Assembly (NCBI RefSeq): GCF_026262505.1
Contig: NC_067204.1
Span: 8,713,797 to 8,777,796, forward strand
DNA length: 64,000 nucleotides
Source: Trichomonas vaginalis G3
Lineage: Eukaryota > Parabasalia > Trichomonadida > Trichomonadidae
Reading direction: 5' to 3'
Shown here: piece by piece, positions 18,103 to 26,922 of the stretch
How positions within the stretch are numbered: position 1 is the first letter of the stretch
How the letters are laid out: the number at the start of each line of letters is the position of its first letter
Translations under genes and position numbers: made by a program
The notes under the pieces: generated by a model
The model's database searches: none
The model's input: only the letters and a program-made list of their open reading frames with translations
Told to the model about the DNA's origin: nothing

Positions 18103-18902
18103 ATGTCAACAACAGAGAACACAACAACAGTTATAGTCCATGAAGCTATAAATGAAGAATACGAGTACATACAGTTTAACAAACAACTCCGTCTCATTCG
18201 TTCGGTCAAAGACGATATGTACCAGATGCAAAGTATTTTGACAGCATGTTTTGCTCCAGATACCAAACATACAGACGATTGGTTCAAAAACCAAAGCACA
18301 CAAGAACTTTTGAGCGAAGCACAGCGAGACCGACTTTTTTCGGGGTCGCCTAAAACTCATGAAAATCGTAAAAATTTCCAAATGGTTTGAGAGGTTGGTA
18401 TGTACATAGACTTCTTGTAAATGCTGTTGCAATGTGGGCTTCGCCTCGTTATGCTTGGTATATTTACAGACTTCTTGACGAAATTCATAGACAAGACGTG
18501 AAGAGATGGAAAACAAGGTTGAAGCAAAAGACAAAAGCATTCAGAAAAGAATACACGTTCGGTACCAAAAGGAAAGGAAAAGAACTATAAGTATATGATT
18601 TATACTGAAGAGTTGGAGAAAGAAGAAGACAGAGATATGGTTATGTTGCATTTAGTCAGAAGAAACAACAAAAGCTTTTACGACCTTGCTAAGATTTACA
18701 ATCTGACAGAAATTGGTTCTATCGCGAAAACTTACCGATTTCAATGACCCCAAATGAAGATGTGAAACAAATAGTTCAAGATACGTTACCTCAAACACAC
18801 TATGATATGAAAGGTTGTACAATACTTACCTTCAAAGAAGACTTACCGCTACTGAAGGAAAAAATAACAGAGTATTTTGACAACTTCAAACAAGTAGGGT
18901 AG
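18103..18902 (+). pseudogene. KilA-N-like DNA-binding gene, broken
   Basis: The N-terminal leader matches the gene at 16368. Then come stretches like a KilA-N domain: DDWFKNQSTQELL, then WYVHRLLVNAVAMWASPRYA and IYRLLDEIHR, followed by a charged region. KilA-N proteins of large DNA viruses and phages bind DNA. The family assignment rests on the pattern W-S-P-x-Y-A with the preceding helix and is moderate. About two or three breaks. Confidence 0.5.
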
Positions 18903-18916
18903 ATGCACTCTTTATT

Positions 18917-19799
18917 TTTCAAGCTTGACTTTTTACAATTTGAACTTTGTTCGCGTAGATATGAATTCTGAAAGAAGTATGAGGGTCTTGTATGACTTTA
19001 TACTTCTCCCATAGTTCATATCTGTCAAACTTACTGCTGCCATGGACTCTTTCATAAGTTCCATGAAATCGTCTTCGGACAATCCGGGGAAAAGTATAAT
19101 GTCAGTAAGTATTCTTTTAAAACATCCTTACTTAAACTCTTTGCTGTCTGTACACATATTACGACTGAGATGTTAAAGTGTCTGAGCTTCTTAAGAATTC
19201 GACACATATCTTGTTCTCTATTCTTTAACAAAGGATGAGAGGCGAAATCATCTAAGATAAGAAGACACCTATGAGGGTATGTCTTCCAATCGTAAGATTG
19301 CAATTTCTTCGAAATGTATTCTATCTCTTTCTGTTTGTTTCTGAAGTGTTTCTTCTCTAATATTCTCTGCATTTCCTCATTTGGGTCTTTAAACTTCGAA
19401 TTGACATACTCATTTATAGCATTATACTTCAAAACTCTTCTTTGGTACTTCTTTATCCAATCTAACAACTCAGTATCCTTTATACATACTAACTTAGACT
19501 TCTTTATAATATCTTTGAACGAATTGACGGTTTGGTCAAATTGACCAGAAGTACTACAAATAACAACTAACTCATAGAATGGGTTCTTCTCATCTAGTTC
19601 TTGTTGTTGTGCAGCCATTTTAAGATAAGTGAAAGTCTTACCCGACCCAGGTGGTGCAATTAGACCTGTTATACCATTCTGAGCAAATAAGAACTTGTCA
19701 TGTATAGGTTTTATCTGAGCATTTTCTAACTTCCTCTTGTTCTTGTTTAAAACATTCTCAAATTTCTTGTCAATGTCAGCAAACTTTTTTTCTAACATA
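18917..19799 (-). pseudogene. Packaging ATPase (FtsK/HerA, A32-like)
   Basis: From the ATG at 19799 (MLEKKFADIDKKFENVL) the frame shows Walker A APPGSGKT at residues 48-55, and Walker B CLLILDDFAS at about 178-187, followed by RILKKLRHFNISVVICVQT, the typical order of the genome-packaging ATPases of Polintons and large DNA viruses. It would pump element DNA into capsids. The start faces another gene across a 35-bp gap. Slightly broken, about one or two breaks near the end. Confidence 0.8.
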
Positions 19800-19834
19800 T
19801 TTTTAGAAAAATTAAAATTTTTATCTTTTAGAAA
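19800..19834. promoter_or_regulatory. Bidirectional leader, ATPase and 19835 gene
   Basis: The 35-bp gap holds TTTTTAGAAAAATT and TTTTTATCTTTTAGAAAATG on the plus strand and a similar CTAAAAATATG on the minus strand. It matches the short divergent gaps at 7054 and 9426. Confidence 0.55.
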
Positions 19835-20287
19835 ATGTCTAGCGATTTCGCTATCTATATTCGAGACAAACTTTTTGACAGCAAAACATCTGTCGACCAT
19901 AAAATCTTACATAGTGTAAACAAGAAAGGTGAATTTGTTCTAAAGTTCTGTTTCTGGGAATATGACAAGAACCATAAAACATTAAGCAGAGCAGTCTTAA
20001 AATTTGTCAATGACAGACTTGTTGACAGAGATGACGCCGATTGGAAAGATGAAGTCCAACAAAAGTTCTTAGAATGCAAAGAAGACACATGCGCTGTTCT
20101 TGAAGATGAAATAGAAAACAGAATAGAAGAGCTATTAAAGGACAAAGAACTTTTACATAAATATGGTTGCGCCAAATTTGACATAACTCCACCAGAAAAG
20201 AAGAAGAAAGAAAAGAATGAAAAGAAAGTAGAAGAAGAGAAGAAAGAACCTGAACCAGTTCCAGAGAAAAAGAAATTTGACATGTAA
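19835..20287 (+). CDS. Unassigned protein with Lys/Glu-rich tail
   Basis: This 150-residue protein looks whole. Residues 1-110 are mixed alpha/beta (MSSDFAIYIRDKLFDSK, FVLKFCFWEYDKNHK), and the last 40 are a long Lys/Glu/Pro run (EKKKKEKNEKKVEEEKKEPE) ending KKKFDM. It is placed between the ATPase and the next minus-strand gene. No family is recognised. Confidence 0.55.
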   Translation: MSSDFAIYIRDKLFDSKTSVDHKILHSVNKKGEFVLKFCFWEYDKNHKTLSRAVLKFVNDRLVDRDDADWKDEVQQKFLECKEDTCAVLEDEIENRIEELLKDKELLHKYGCAKFDITPPEKKKKEKNEKKVEEEKKEPEPVPEKKKFDM

Positions 20288-20303
20288 AAATAAAATTTTA
20301 TTT

Positions 20304-20723
20304 TTAGAACATTTCTGGGTCAATGTCAATGTTCTCTTCCTCTTTAGGAGCAAACACTGGCTTAGACTCTAAAATCTTTTTACCCAATTTACCTTGAACT
20401 TCAACTATCTTAGACTCATAATATTCATAGTCGTCTGCTTTCTTTGGTTCATAAGGTATAACAAGTTTGTATGCTTTGCCTTCTTTAAGGTTTGAAAACC
20501 TTCTGTCAAAACTTTCTTTGACTGCTAACAAACCTTCTATGTCTAAGTCTTCAAATTTCGCACCATTTTTAGTCACAATAGCAAACTTAACTGGTTCGAT
20601 GTTCCAAACTTTGCTGAATGAAGACTTTTCAAAATGGTAGAAGTAAACATTCAAATATGTGAATGGGTCTAGTTCTTCTTTAAGTCCTGACATGTACTTG
20701 TTTACTGAGATGAATTTCGTCAT
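20304..20723 (-). CDS. Unassigned 139-residue protein, helicase neighbour
   Basis: It looks whole. It begins MTKFISVNKYMSGLKEELDP and ends in the acidic tail EEENIDIDPEMF. The mix of beta strands with an acidic C-terminus is reminiscent of single-strand DNA-binding proteins, and it lies directly downstream of the SF3 helicase on the same strand, which makes a replication role attractive, but no motif proves it. Leader: TATTTTTTTATCCGATAGAA. Confidence 0.55.
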   Translation of the reverse strand: MTKFISVNKYMSGLKEELDPFTYLNVYFYHFEKSSFSKVWNIEPVKFAIVTKNGAKFEDLDIEGLLAVKESFDRRFSNLKEGKAYKLVIPYEPKKADDYEYYESKIVEVQGKLGKKILESKPVFAPKEEENIDIDPEMF

Positions 20724-20759
20724 CTTTTCTATCGGATAAAAAAATATTTTTTTTTAAAT

Positions 20760-21995
20760 TTACTCATAAAAATTTTTCTTTGTATATACACCATTCTGTA
20801 CGTCTAAAAGACTTTTGACATTTGCCAAGAATGTTCGTTTAGACGCTGTCATATAACCATATTCTTGACAATATTGTTTATACGAATCGTACAATGACCT
20901 TTCATCTAATGACACAAAGTCAGTTTCATCTATGAACAGTTCATATACACTCTTGTTTGCTTCTAACAATGTTTGTCTCTCTTCTGTATGTGGAATTTGT
21001 CTTGGATTGAATTTAGAAATATCTAATATCATGAAATATGAGAACAAGTGGTTGTAAAAGTCAGATGTCAAAGTTTCTGCTAAGTCGTCAAAATATTCTG
21101 TATCTTGCATATGAGAATCTGACGTTCTGACAACTACATATCTTCTGTCAGAACTTTCTAACTTCATCGGAACAACATTGTTTGAAACCATAATGAAGTT
21201 TGCAACATTTTCACAAACTCTTTGGTCTTTATACTTTCTTTCAACAACTCCAACTTTGTCTGTTATAAGACTCTTCAAAGCATCTGAGTTCAAAACTTTT
21301 GTTGTATCTATACTTTGAAGTTCATTGCAAACTATAAGTTTCATATTCTCAATAGAAGAGTTAAACTTGCCACAGATGTTTTCTAAGTTTGTCATATTCG
21401 GATTCGAATAGCCCTCTAATAGTTTGCATAAGATATCTGTAAAGAATGTGTTCTTACCAGTTCCTTGTTTTCCAATTATAATGAGAGCAGTTTCATTTTT
21501 AGCACTTGGATGTTGTAAGATGTTTGCAAACCAACATAAGATATACTCATAGACTCTTTCGTTTCCATTGCATATAATTTCTTTGACATGGTCTAACCAA
21601 GCTTCTATAATATTTTCTTTCCATTCTACTTGTTCGTATTTATATCCAGTGAAGATAGAATAGAAGTTTGGAGAAGGTGTATAGAACTTTATACCTCGAA
21701 CTGAAAAATCTTCTAACTTTGACAATAAGATATCCCAAGCATCTAACATCTTCATGCCAACTTGTACAACTTTTATTTTCTTAAGTTTCTGTCTACATTC
21801 TTGTTCTGAAACTATTGTTGCTCTTGGTTTGTTAAAGACTACATCCCATTCTTTCATAACATAACATTCTGGGGCAGAGTCGACATAAATGACTAAACGT
21901 TTCAAATTCTCGACTGCTTTGTTATAGTCTCGAAATGGACACATATTTCTGAATGCTTGGAAGTCATAAAAATCTGAAACATCTATTCTGTACAT
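20760..21995 (-). CDS. Superfamily 3 helicase/primase-like NTPase
   Basis: This 411-residue protein looks whole. It has IIIGKQGTGKNTFF (Walker A, about residues 172-185), MKLIVCNEL (Walker B, 218-226) and NFIMVSNN (motif C/sensor, about 267-275), then RRYVVVRTS, the order of D5-like SF3 helicases. The ring would unwind element DNA for the polymerase. Its leader is the same as that of the polymerase. Such helicases are not universal in Polintons but occur in related virophage and polinton-like lineages. The N-terminal 150 residues are unlike any primase motif I know. Confidence 0.88.
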   Translation of the reverse strand: MYRIDVSDFYDFQAFRNMCPFRDYNKAVENLKRLVIYVDSAPECYVMKEWDVVFNKPRATIVSEQECRQKLKKIKVVQVGMKMLDAWDILLSKLEDFSVRGIKFYTPSPNFYSIFTGYKYEQVEWKENIIEAWLDHVKEIICNGNERVYEYILCWFANILQHPSAKNETALIIIGKQGTGKNTFFTDILCKLLEGYSNPNMTNLENICGKFNSSIENMKLIVCNELQSIDTTKVLNSDALKSLITDKVGVVERKYKDQRVCENVANFIMVSNNVVPMKLESSDRRYVVVRTSDSHMQDTEYFDDLAETLTSDFYNHLFSYFMILDISKFNPRQIPHTEERQTLLEANKSVYELFIDETDFVSLDERSLYDSYKQYCQEYGYMTASKRTFLANVKSLLDVQNGVYTKKNFYE

Positions 21996-22023
21996 TTTTA
22001 TAAAAATAAAAAAATATTTTTTT
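21996..22023 (-). promoter_or_regulatory. Replication-gene leader (helicase)
   Basis: Read on the minus strand, AATATTTTTTTATTTTTATA then AAAATG, identical to the polymerase leader at 10621-10650. See the entry there. Confidence 0.65.
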
Positions 22024-22704
22024 TTATTCTTGACTTTGTTGTTGCATTTGTTGCATTTGTTGTTCTTGAGCTATTTGTTGTTGAAGTTGTTCTTGTAATA
22101 CAATACTTTCACCAGTTGCATCTTCCAATTCGAAACTTTCTGCCGTCATTGACAAATACATAGGACATAAAAGTTTTACAGGAACAAAGTTTGCGTCAAC
22201 TAATGTCAACGTTATACTTGCCAAAGTGTTTGAGTTCACTAAGGTTGAAAATTCTGCATTCGAATGAACAATAGGCAAACCAGCAGAGAAAGTATTGTTT
22301 ATACGCATAAGTATCTTTTGGTCATAATAGTTTCTGTCAACATTCGAATAACACTTTGAACCTAAGTTTGAAACAATATATAAGATTGGTGTGCTTAATG
22401 TCAATGGAATAGACATTCCTTGTATGACACCTTTTCCTGTTATAGGAAACTGTTGGTAGTAAAAACCAGAAATAAGTTTTGTATTATAGCTCATATCGTT
22501 TATAGTAAACTCAGTCGGACATCCAAACATAATGAAACCTGCTCTAGTTGCAGCACATGTTACACCTGTACTTAAAGTATTAAATAAGTCAACAAAACCT
22601 GTTGGTGGTATATCTGAGTAAGTATCTTCAAAGGAGTATTTTTTACCATTCACAACAATAAAGTCTTCTGGTGTCAAAAGAGCAAAACAGGCTTTAGTCG
22701 TCAT
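22024..22704 (-). CDS. Probable minor capsid (penton-like) protein
   Basis: This 226-residue protein looks whole. It is rich in beta-strand patterns (FIVVNGKKYSFEDTY, GVIQGMSIPLTLSTPILYIV, LASITLTLVDANF) and ends in a Gln/Met-rich low-complexity tail. Size, beta content and place between helicase and capsid genes fit a single jelly-roll penton protein as known in Polintons, but this is inference. The family at 6205 is another candidate for that role. Confidence 0.5.
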   Translation of the reverse strand: MTTKACFALLTPEDFIVVNGKKYSFEDTYSDIPPTGFVDLFNTLSTGVTCAATRAGFIMFGCPTEFTINDMSYNTKLISGFYYQQFPITGKGVIQGMSIPLTLSTPILYIVSNLGSKCYSNVDRNYYDQKILMRINNTFSAGLPIVHSNAEFSTLVNSNTLASITLTLVDANFVPVKLLCPMYLSMTAESFELEDATGESIVLQEQLQQQIAQEQQMQQMQQQSQE

Positions 22705-22826
22705 TGTGTTTAAGGTTAGTTTACAATATCGTCCTTGAGGACTTTGTAAGTTTGTTGTTATAGAATTATATGACTCAGGTTTTAGTCGTAATAGTATAAA
22801 CCATTATGTCTTCTGCCATTTATATA

Positions 22827-23058
22827 TATTTAAAAGTTTTTCTGAAAGTGGAGAAGAACTTCATCTAAACTTTCACATGGCGTTTCTTGAAGTTCTCTGT
22901 CTAAGAAGTTCAAATATTTTGTAAAGACATAGAACTTTCCTTTGTCTACACGAACAAACAAAAGGGTCTTTCATATCGTTCAAAAGTGTGTAAAGTCCTT
23001 TACATGAAATAAAGTCTATATTATTTTTCTTCAAACATCTTTCAAGAAGTTTTGACAT
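22827..23058 (-). pseudogene. Small unassigned Maverick gene
   Basis: It starts MSKLLERCLKKNNIDFISCK from a TTTTTACTTAG-like leader region and is Lys/Leu rich. Downstream sequence suggests a protein of about 75 residues. No family is recognised. About one break. Confidence 0.4.
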
Positions 23059-23059
23059 T

Positions 23060-23642
23060 TTTACTTAGCAAATAAATTTTAATGAAATGTTGTGGTCGTC
23101 AAATATTTTTATGACGTCTGGGAAACTATACTTTAAGTTCAACGTTTCACCTCCTTTCATAACGTATATCTTGTCAATGACATTATATGAAACACCACAG
23201 CAACTAATGTCGGGTTCTATTTCTTTGATGTTATATCGTCTGCCTCTGTCAAAAGTTTCAATAGTTCTTTCAAAACTTCATGAGGTGCAATGACATATGA
23301 GTTCACTTTTACAGGGTTGTGTTCGACCAAGTTTAAATTATACTTAAAGCTTGACAAATCTTCTCCTGAGTTTGAAGTTTGTCTTTCAGTTGTTGGTAGT
23401 CGTTTCGAATATCTGCAACAGAACTTAAGTCTCTGCTAACTTCAGGATATGTTGGTTGTTCTTTTACAGGAACAATTGTTATACCATCTTCGTCCTTATG
23501 GTTTCCCCACTTCAACATCTCTGTCTTTGACATTGACAATAACACTTTGACTGTTTGTTTGAGTTGGTGAATTTAACTTCACATCTGCCACCGCCATTAA
23601 ACCTTTTGAAACACTTACGCTTCTATTTTTCGGAAATGACAT
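23060..23642 (-). pseudogene. Unassigned Maverick gene upstream of 22827
   Basis: It begins MSFPKNRSVSVSKGLMAVAD, with later stretches such as GITIVPVKEQPTYPEVSRDL and NDYQQLKDKLQTQEKICQAL (a short coiled coil). Across a 19-bp gap it diverges from the plus-strand gene at 23662, again a bidirectional arrangement. About three breaks. Confidence 0.45.
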
Positions 23643-23661
23643 TTTACTTAGAATAAAAAGA

Positions 23662-23985
23662 TGGACGTATTCGAGTATCTCTTCGAATTGAAAGCAGAAC
23701 AAAGTTTACACACACAAACAATACAAATACATTGACAGAATAGTTCTTTATACAAACAATGGTAAATGTTATAGAATAGCAGTCTTTGCTGAACCAAAAT
23801 ATTTTCATAAAGCAAAGAAAGTTGGTATAACTGAAATGGTGAAAGTTCTTGAAGCAGACAAAAATATAACTTCAAAACTTACAGATATTTCTAAAGGAAA
23901 GTTTATAATACAATATTATGTCAAAACTGGCGTACTGTCAATATTTGACGGAGAGAAGTCAGTTCAAGAACAACTTACTGACCTG
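23662..23985 (+). pseudogene. Small plus-strand Maverick gene
   Basis: It starts MDVFEYLFELKAEQSLHTQT after an AGAATAAAAAG leader. Later sequence (YRIAVFAEPKYFHKAKKVGI, KFIIQYYVKTGVLSIFDGEK) looks like one small alpha/beta domain. It converges with the capsid gene. No family is recognised. About two breaks. Confidence 0.45.
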
Positions 23986-25378
23986 CTGCCAAAATCTGCT
24001 CGATGGAAGCTGTCGTTATGCCAATCTGAGGAGCCCCAGCAGGTTTCATTCGAACGAATCTTCAAAAGAGCATCTTCCGTGAAAAGTGCTATTGGTTTTG
24101 TAAACTTCTTTGCTCTCAATTCATCTGGACCGTCTCTGTCACCAGTATATTGTATTTGTACAGTACCAACAGTTGAAATACCACCCATAAAGTCTTCTGA
24201 GTCAGCAAATGGAATGCCAAGCCAAAAGTTTGAACGGTCTCCATTTGTATATTGAGTTTTTTGACCTCCTGTATGAGTCCATACTTTCACATATGGCATA
24301 ATAGAACTTTGCATTTCAGGGTTAATGGTTGTTGTGAAATTGTTGTTAAAGTTCATAGCATATCTATGTCAAGTTGTATGACCTCATATCCTCAACTGTA
24401 GAATATTCTTCTCTTGGATAATATTTGCCATCTATGTTTATATGATATTTAATACCGGGGTTGTAGAAACAAGAATAGTCATTTATAGTTCGTCTGAACA
24501 GTACACAACATAGTATCTGCATGTTTCATTGCAGTTGTTAAAGCAATATCTGTTCTTGCACCTGGGTCAGCACTTTGGTTTCCAACTTCACTGCAAAGTC
24601 TTTGACAGATATTTGGTGTATAGGGAACATAAGTGGAACTGCAATATATTTGGCAGCTAAAGCATTTGAAATATCTGGGTCCAACATATAGACTGCAAGT
24701 CTGCTTTCTATTCTCTTGCATTCAAATTTTTCGCATGTAAACTTAACTGGGTCCCAAGCAGTTCCAGCAGCATTGAAATAATAGTTTACTTCATTGTTGA
24801 AGTTTGAGAAACAACAGTCTAAGTCAACTTTGTCTTTGCAAAATTCGGCGAATGACGTTTGATTTGTTCCCTTTACGTTGTGTAATAGTGAATGGGTCTT
24901 GTGTTGGTGCAATGACTAAGTTATTTTTGCTTGGAGTAAGTTCGATAGAAATTTTTCCTGCCCAGTTTGGCAAGTATCTTAAAAACCTGAAGATGAGGAA
25001 AGATGACAAAGGAACTCTAAGTTTCAGTTTTACTTTAGTGGCAGCATTTCCATCTGAACCAGAAAGGTTAACATAAACTCCTGGAACGTTAGGCGTCAAG
25101 TCTTCTTATTTTCTCAATATTTGCATACTGGTCTGTTTGTTCTCTAGCTTGTGGTTGTACTGAGTTTCTCAAAGCGAACCATTCATAGTTTGCCCATGTT
25201 ACTGTTGAACTAAGTCAGAGTTAGAATATATCTTATATCCCATGAAAACTTCTGGAGCATATTGGTATCCGACATAGAAAATTCCATTGCAACCTTTCTT
25301 GTCAGACAACTTGGCAGAAGGTTTTATTTCAATGTCTTGTTCCACGTATAAGAATGAGTTGTCAATAGAAATAATATA

Positions 25379-26677
25379 GGGTGTCCAAAGGTGCGTTTAG
25401 CACAGCGCTCTATATGAGACTATTAAAGGAGATATATGCTGATTATAAATATATAATAAAAAATATGAATATATGTATATGATGAGTAAGTTGTATTTTG
25501 GCGCCATGCCGGGATATAAAATGAATTTTGAGACAAGAGGCGGTTTCGCGGGAAATTTTGGCGGGATTTTTTTCATTTTTTTAATGAATCATAAAGAAAA
25601 CATCCTCGCTCTTGCAAAAAAATGCAAAGCCTGTAAAAAATCTACGAGACATTTGGTAAAAATGCTTCGGTATGGATGCTCCTAGCTATTCCACTGTAAC
25701 GTATCATGTTAGGATGTATCACTTCATGAACAAAAAGGCGCTCATCATAAAATTGACAAAAAATTGCGGATCAAAGAAAAATCAAAGCAATTCTTCAAGC
25801 GCTAGATGAAGACCCAAGAGCATCACTCAGAAAGATAGAGGAGATGACAAAGATACCACGTACAACAGTCAGTTATTATCTGCACAATTATTTGAACTAC
25901 AAACTAGCGTATACACGTTGGGTTCCGCACAACCTTAATTCAGTTCAAAAAAAATCTAGAGTCCAATCTTCGAAAGAGCTCCTCTCTATATTGGTGCGTA
26001 TCAATCCAAGAAGTTTCGCTTTTTAGTAACAGGGGGACGAGTCTTGGTTTCAATATGCAACAGAAGCCAAAATCATGTGGATCCCGAAGGATGAAAATCC
26101 GCAAACATTCCCGAAGAAAAAAATTGACACACCAATGATGATGTTGTCGGTTTTTTGGGGCGTGAATGACATCATCGCAATTGATATTCTTCAAAAACCT
26201 AATACGATGAATGCTCAGTATCTAATTGACAATGTTCTTACTCAAATTATCAATTCTGATGTGTTTGAGAAATCCAAACAACAAAAACAAAAGTTTGCAA
26301 TTCATTTTGATAATTCAAGAGTTCACAAAAGTCATAAGGTAATGAATTACTTGGTGGAAAACAATGTCAAAGTTGTTCCAAACCCAATTTATTCACCTGA
26401 TATTGCACCCTCTGACTTTTATTTATTCGGCACGCTAAAAAAGAGAGCTGAAGGACGCGAATTCGCGAGTCCAGATGATCTTGAAAATTTTGTAAGAGAG
26501 CAATTTGAGCAATTTTCTCATGATGATTTAAAGCGTGTCTTTCAAGCCTGGATCGATCGCTGCGAACGCGTGATTGAATCCAATGGTGATTATATTTAAA
26601 TAAACTTTATATATATGTAACTTGTTTATTTCTATTCGCAGTATTCAGGTTTGTGCTAAACACACCTTTGGACACCC
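25379..26677 (+). mobile_element. Tvmar1-like mariner transposon
   Basis: A 1299-bp insertion is flanked by TA (25377-25378 and 26678-26679). Its ends are GGGTGTCCAAAGGTGCGTTT and the inverted GGGTGTCCAAAGGTGTGTTT, about 27 bp with one mismatch. Tvmar1 is the mariner known from T. vaginalis, so length and content fit. It is younger than its Maverick host. Confidence 0.92.
25590..26599 (+). pseudogene. Mariner transposase, frameshifted
   Basis: The DD34D transposase can be followed: HTH-like N-terminal pieces (APSYSTVTYHVRMYH; DPRASLRKIEEMTKIPRTTV), first catalytic D in the GDESWFQYA context near 26035, and a 175-codon open frame from 26075 with HFDNSRVH (second D) and YSPDIAPSDFYLFG (third D), exactly 34 residues apart. 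The N-terminal half is spread over at least three frames, with shifts near 25680, 25780 and 26035, so this copy would be non-autonomous. Confidence 0.85.
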
Positions 26678-26922
26678 TATATGAAACCTGTCGCAAGCAA
26701 TATCTACTGTTGTTGAAGAACCTTCTCCAAACTCACCTACGTTTCCATAAGAAACAGCAGTTGTATATTCGTAAGTTCCAGGAACTATTTCTGACCTTCT
26801 AATGGCATTGTCGCATTCGTTATACCATTCGGAAACATTTCCGTTCATGGCATCCAAAACTGTTGGCGTTATATTCTGAGCGGCGTACATTTCATATGGG
26901 TAAAAATATAGAATAGTTGGAT

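Larger units (their letters stand above)
23965..26890 (-). pseudogene. Major capsid protein (double jelly-roll), split by mariner
   Basis: The gene starts at 26890 (MYAAQNITPTVLDAMNGNVS) with leader CTATATTTTTACCCATATGA and ends near 23965. It matches the start of the Maverick 2 copy at 58101. The central part (KLKLRVPLSSFL, RYLPNWAGKISIEL, TQDPFTIT) aligns with the whole capsid protein of Maverick 3 (60271-61797; RIPVRRFLP, FIPAFAGNIQLKVKF, NEPFTMIT). The mariner at 25379-26677 lies inside it. Apart from that insertion, about three to five breaks. Confidence 0.75.
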
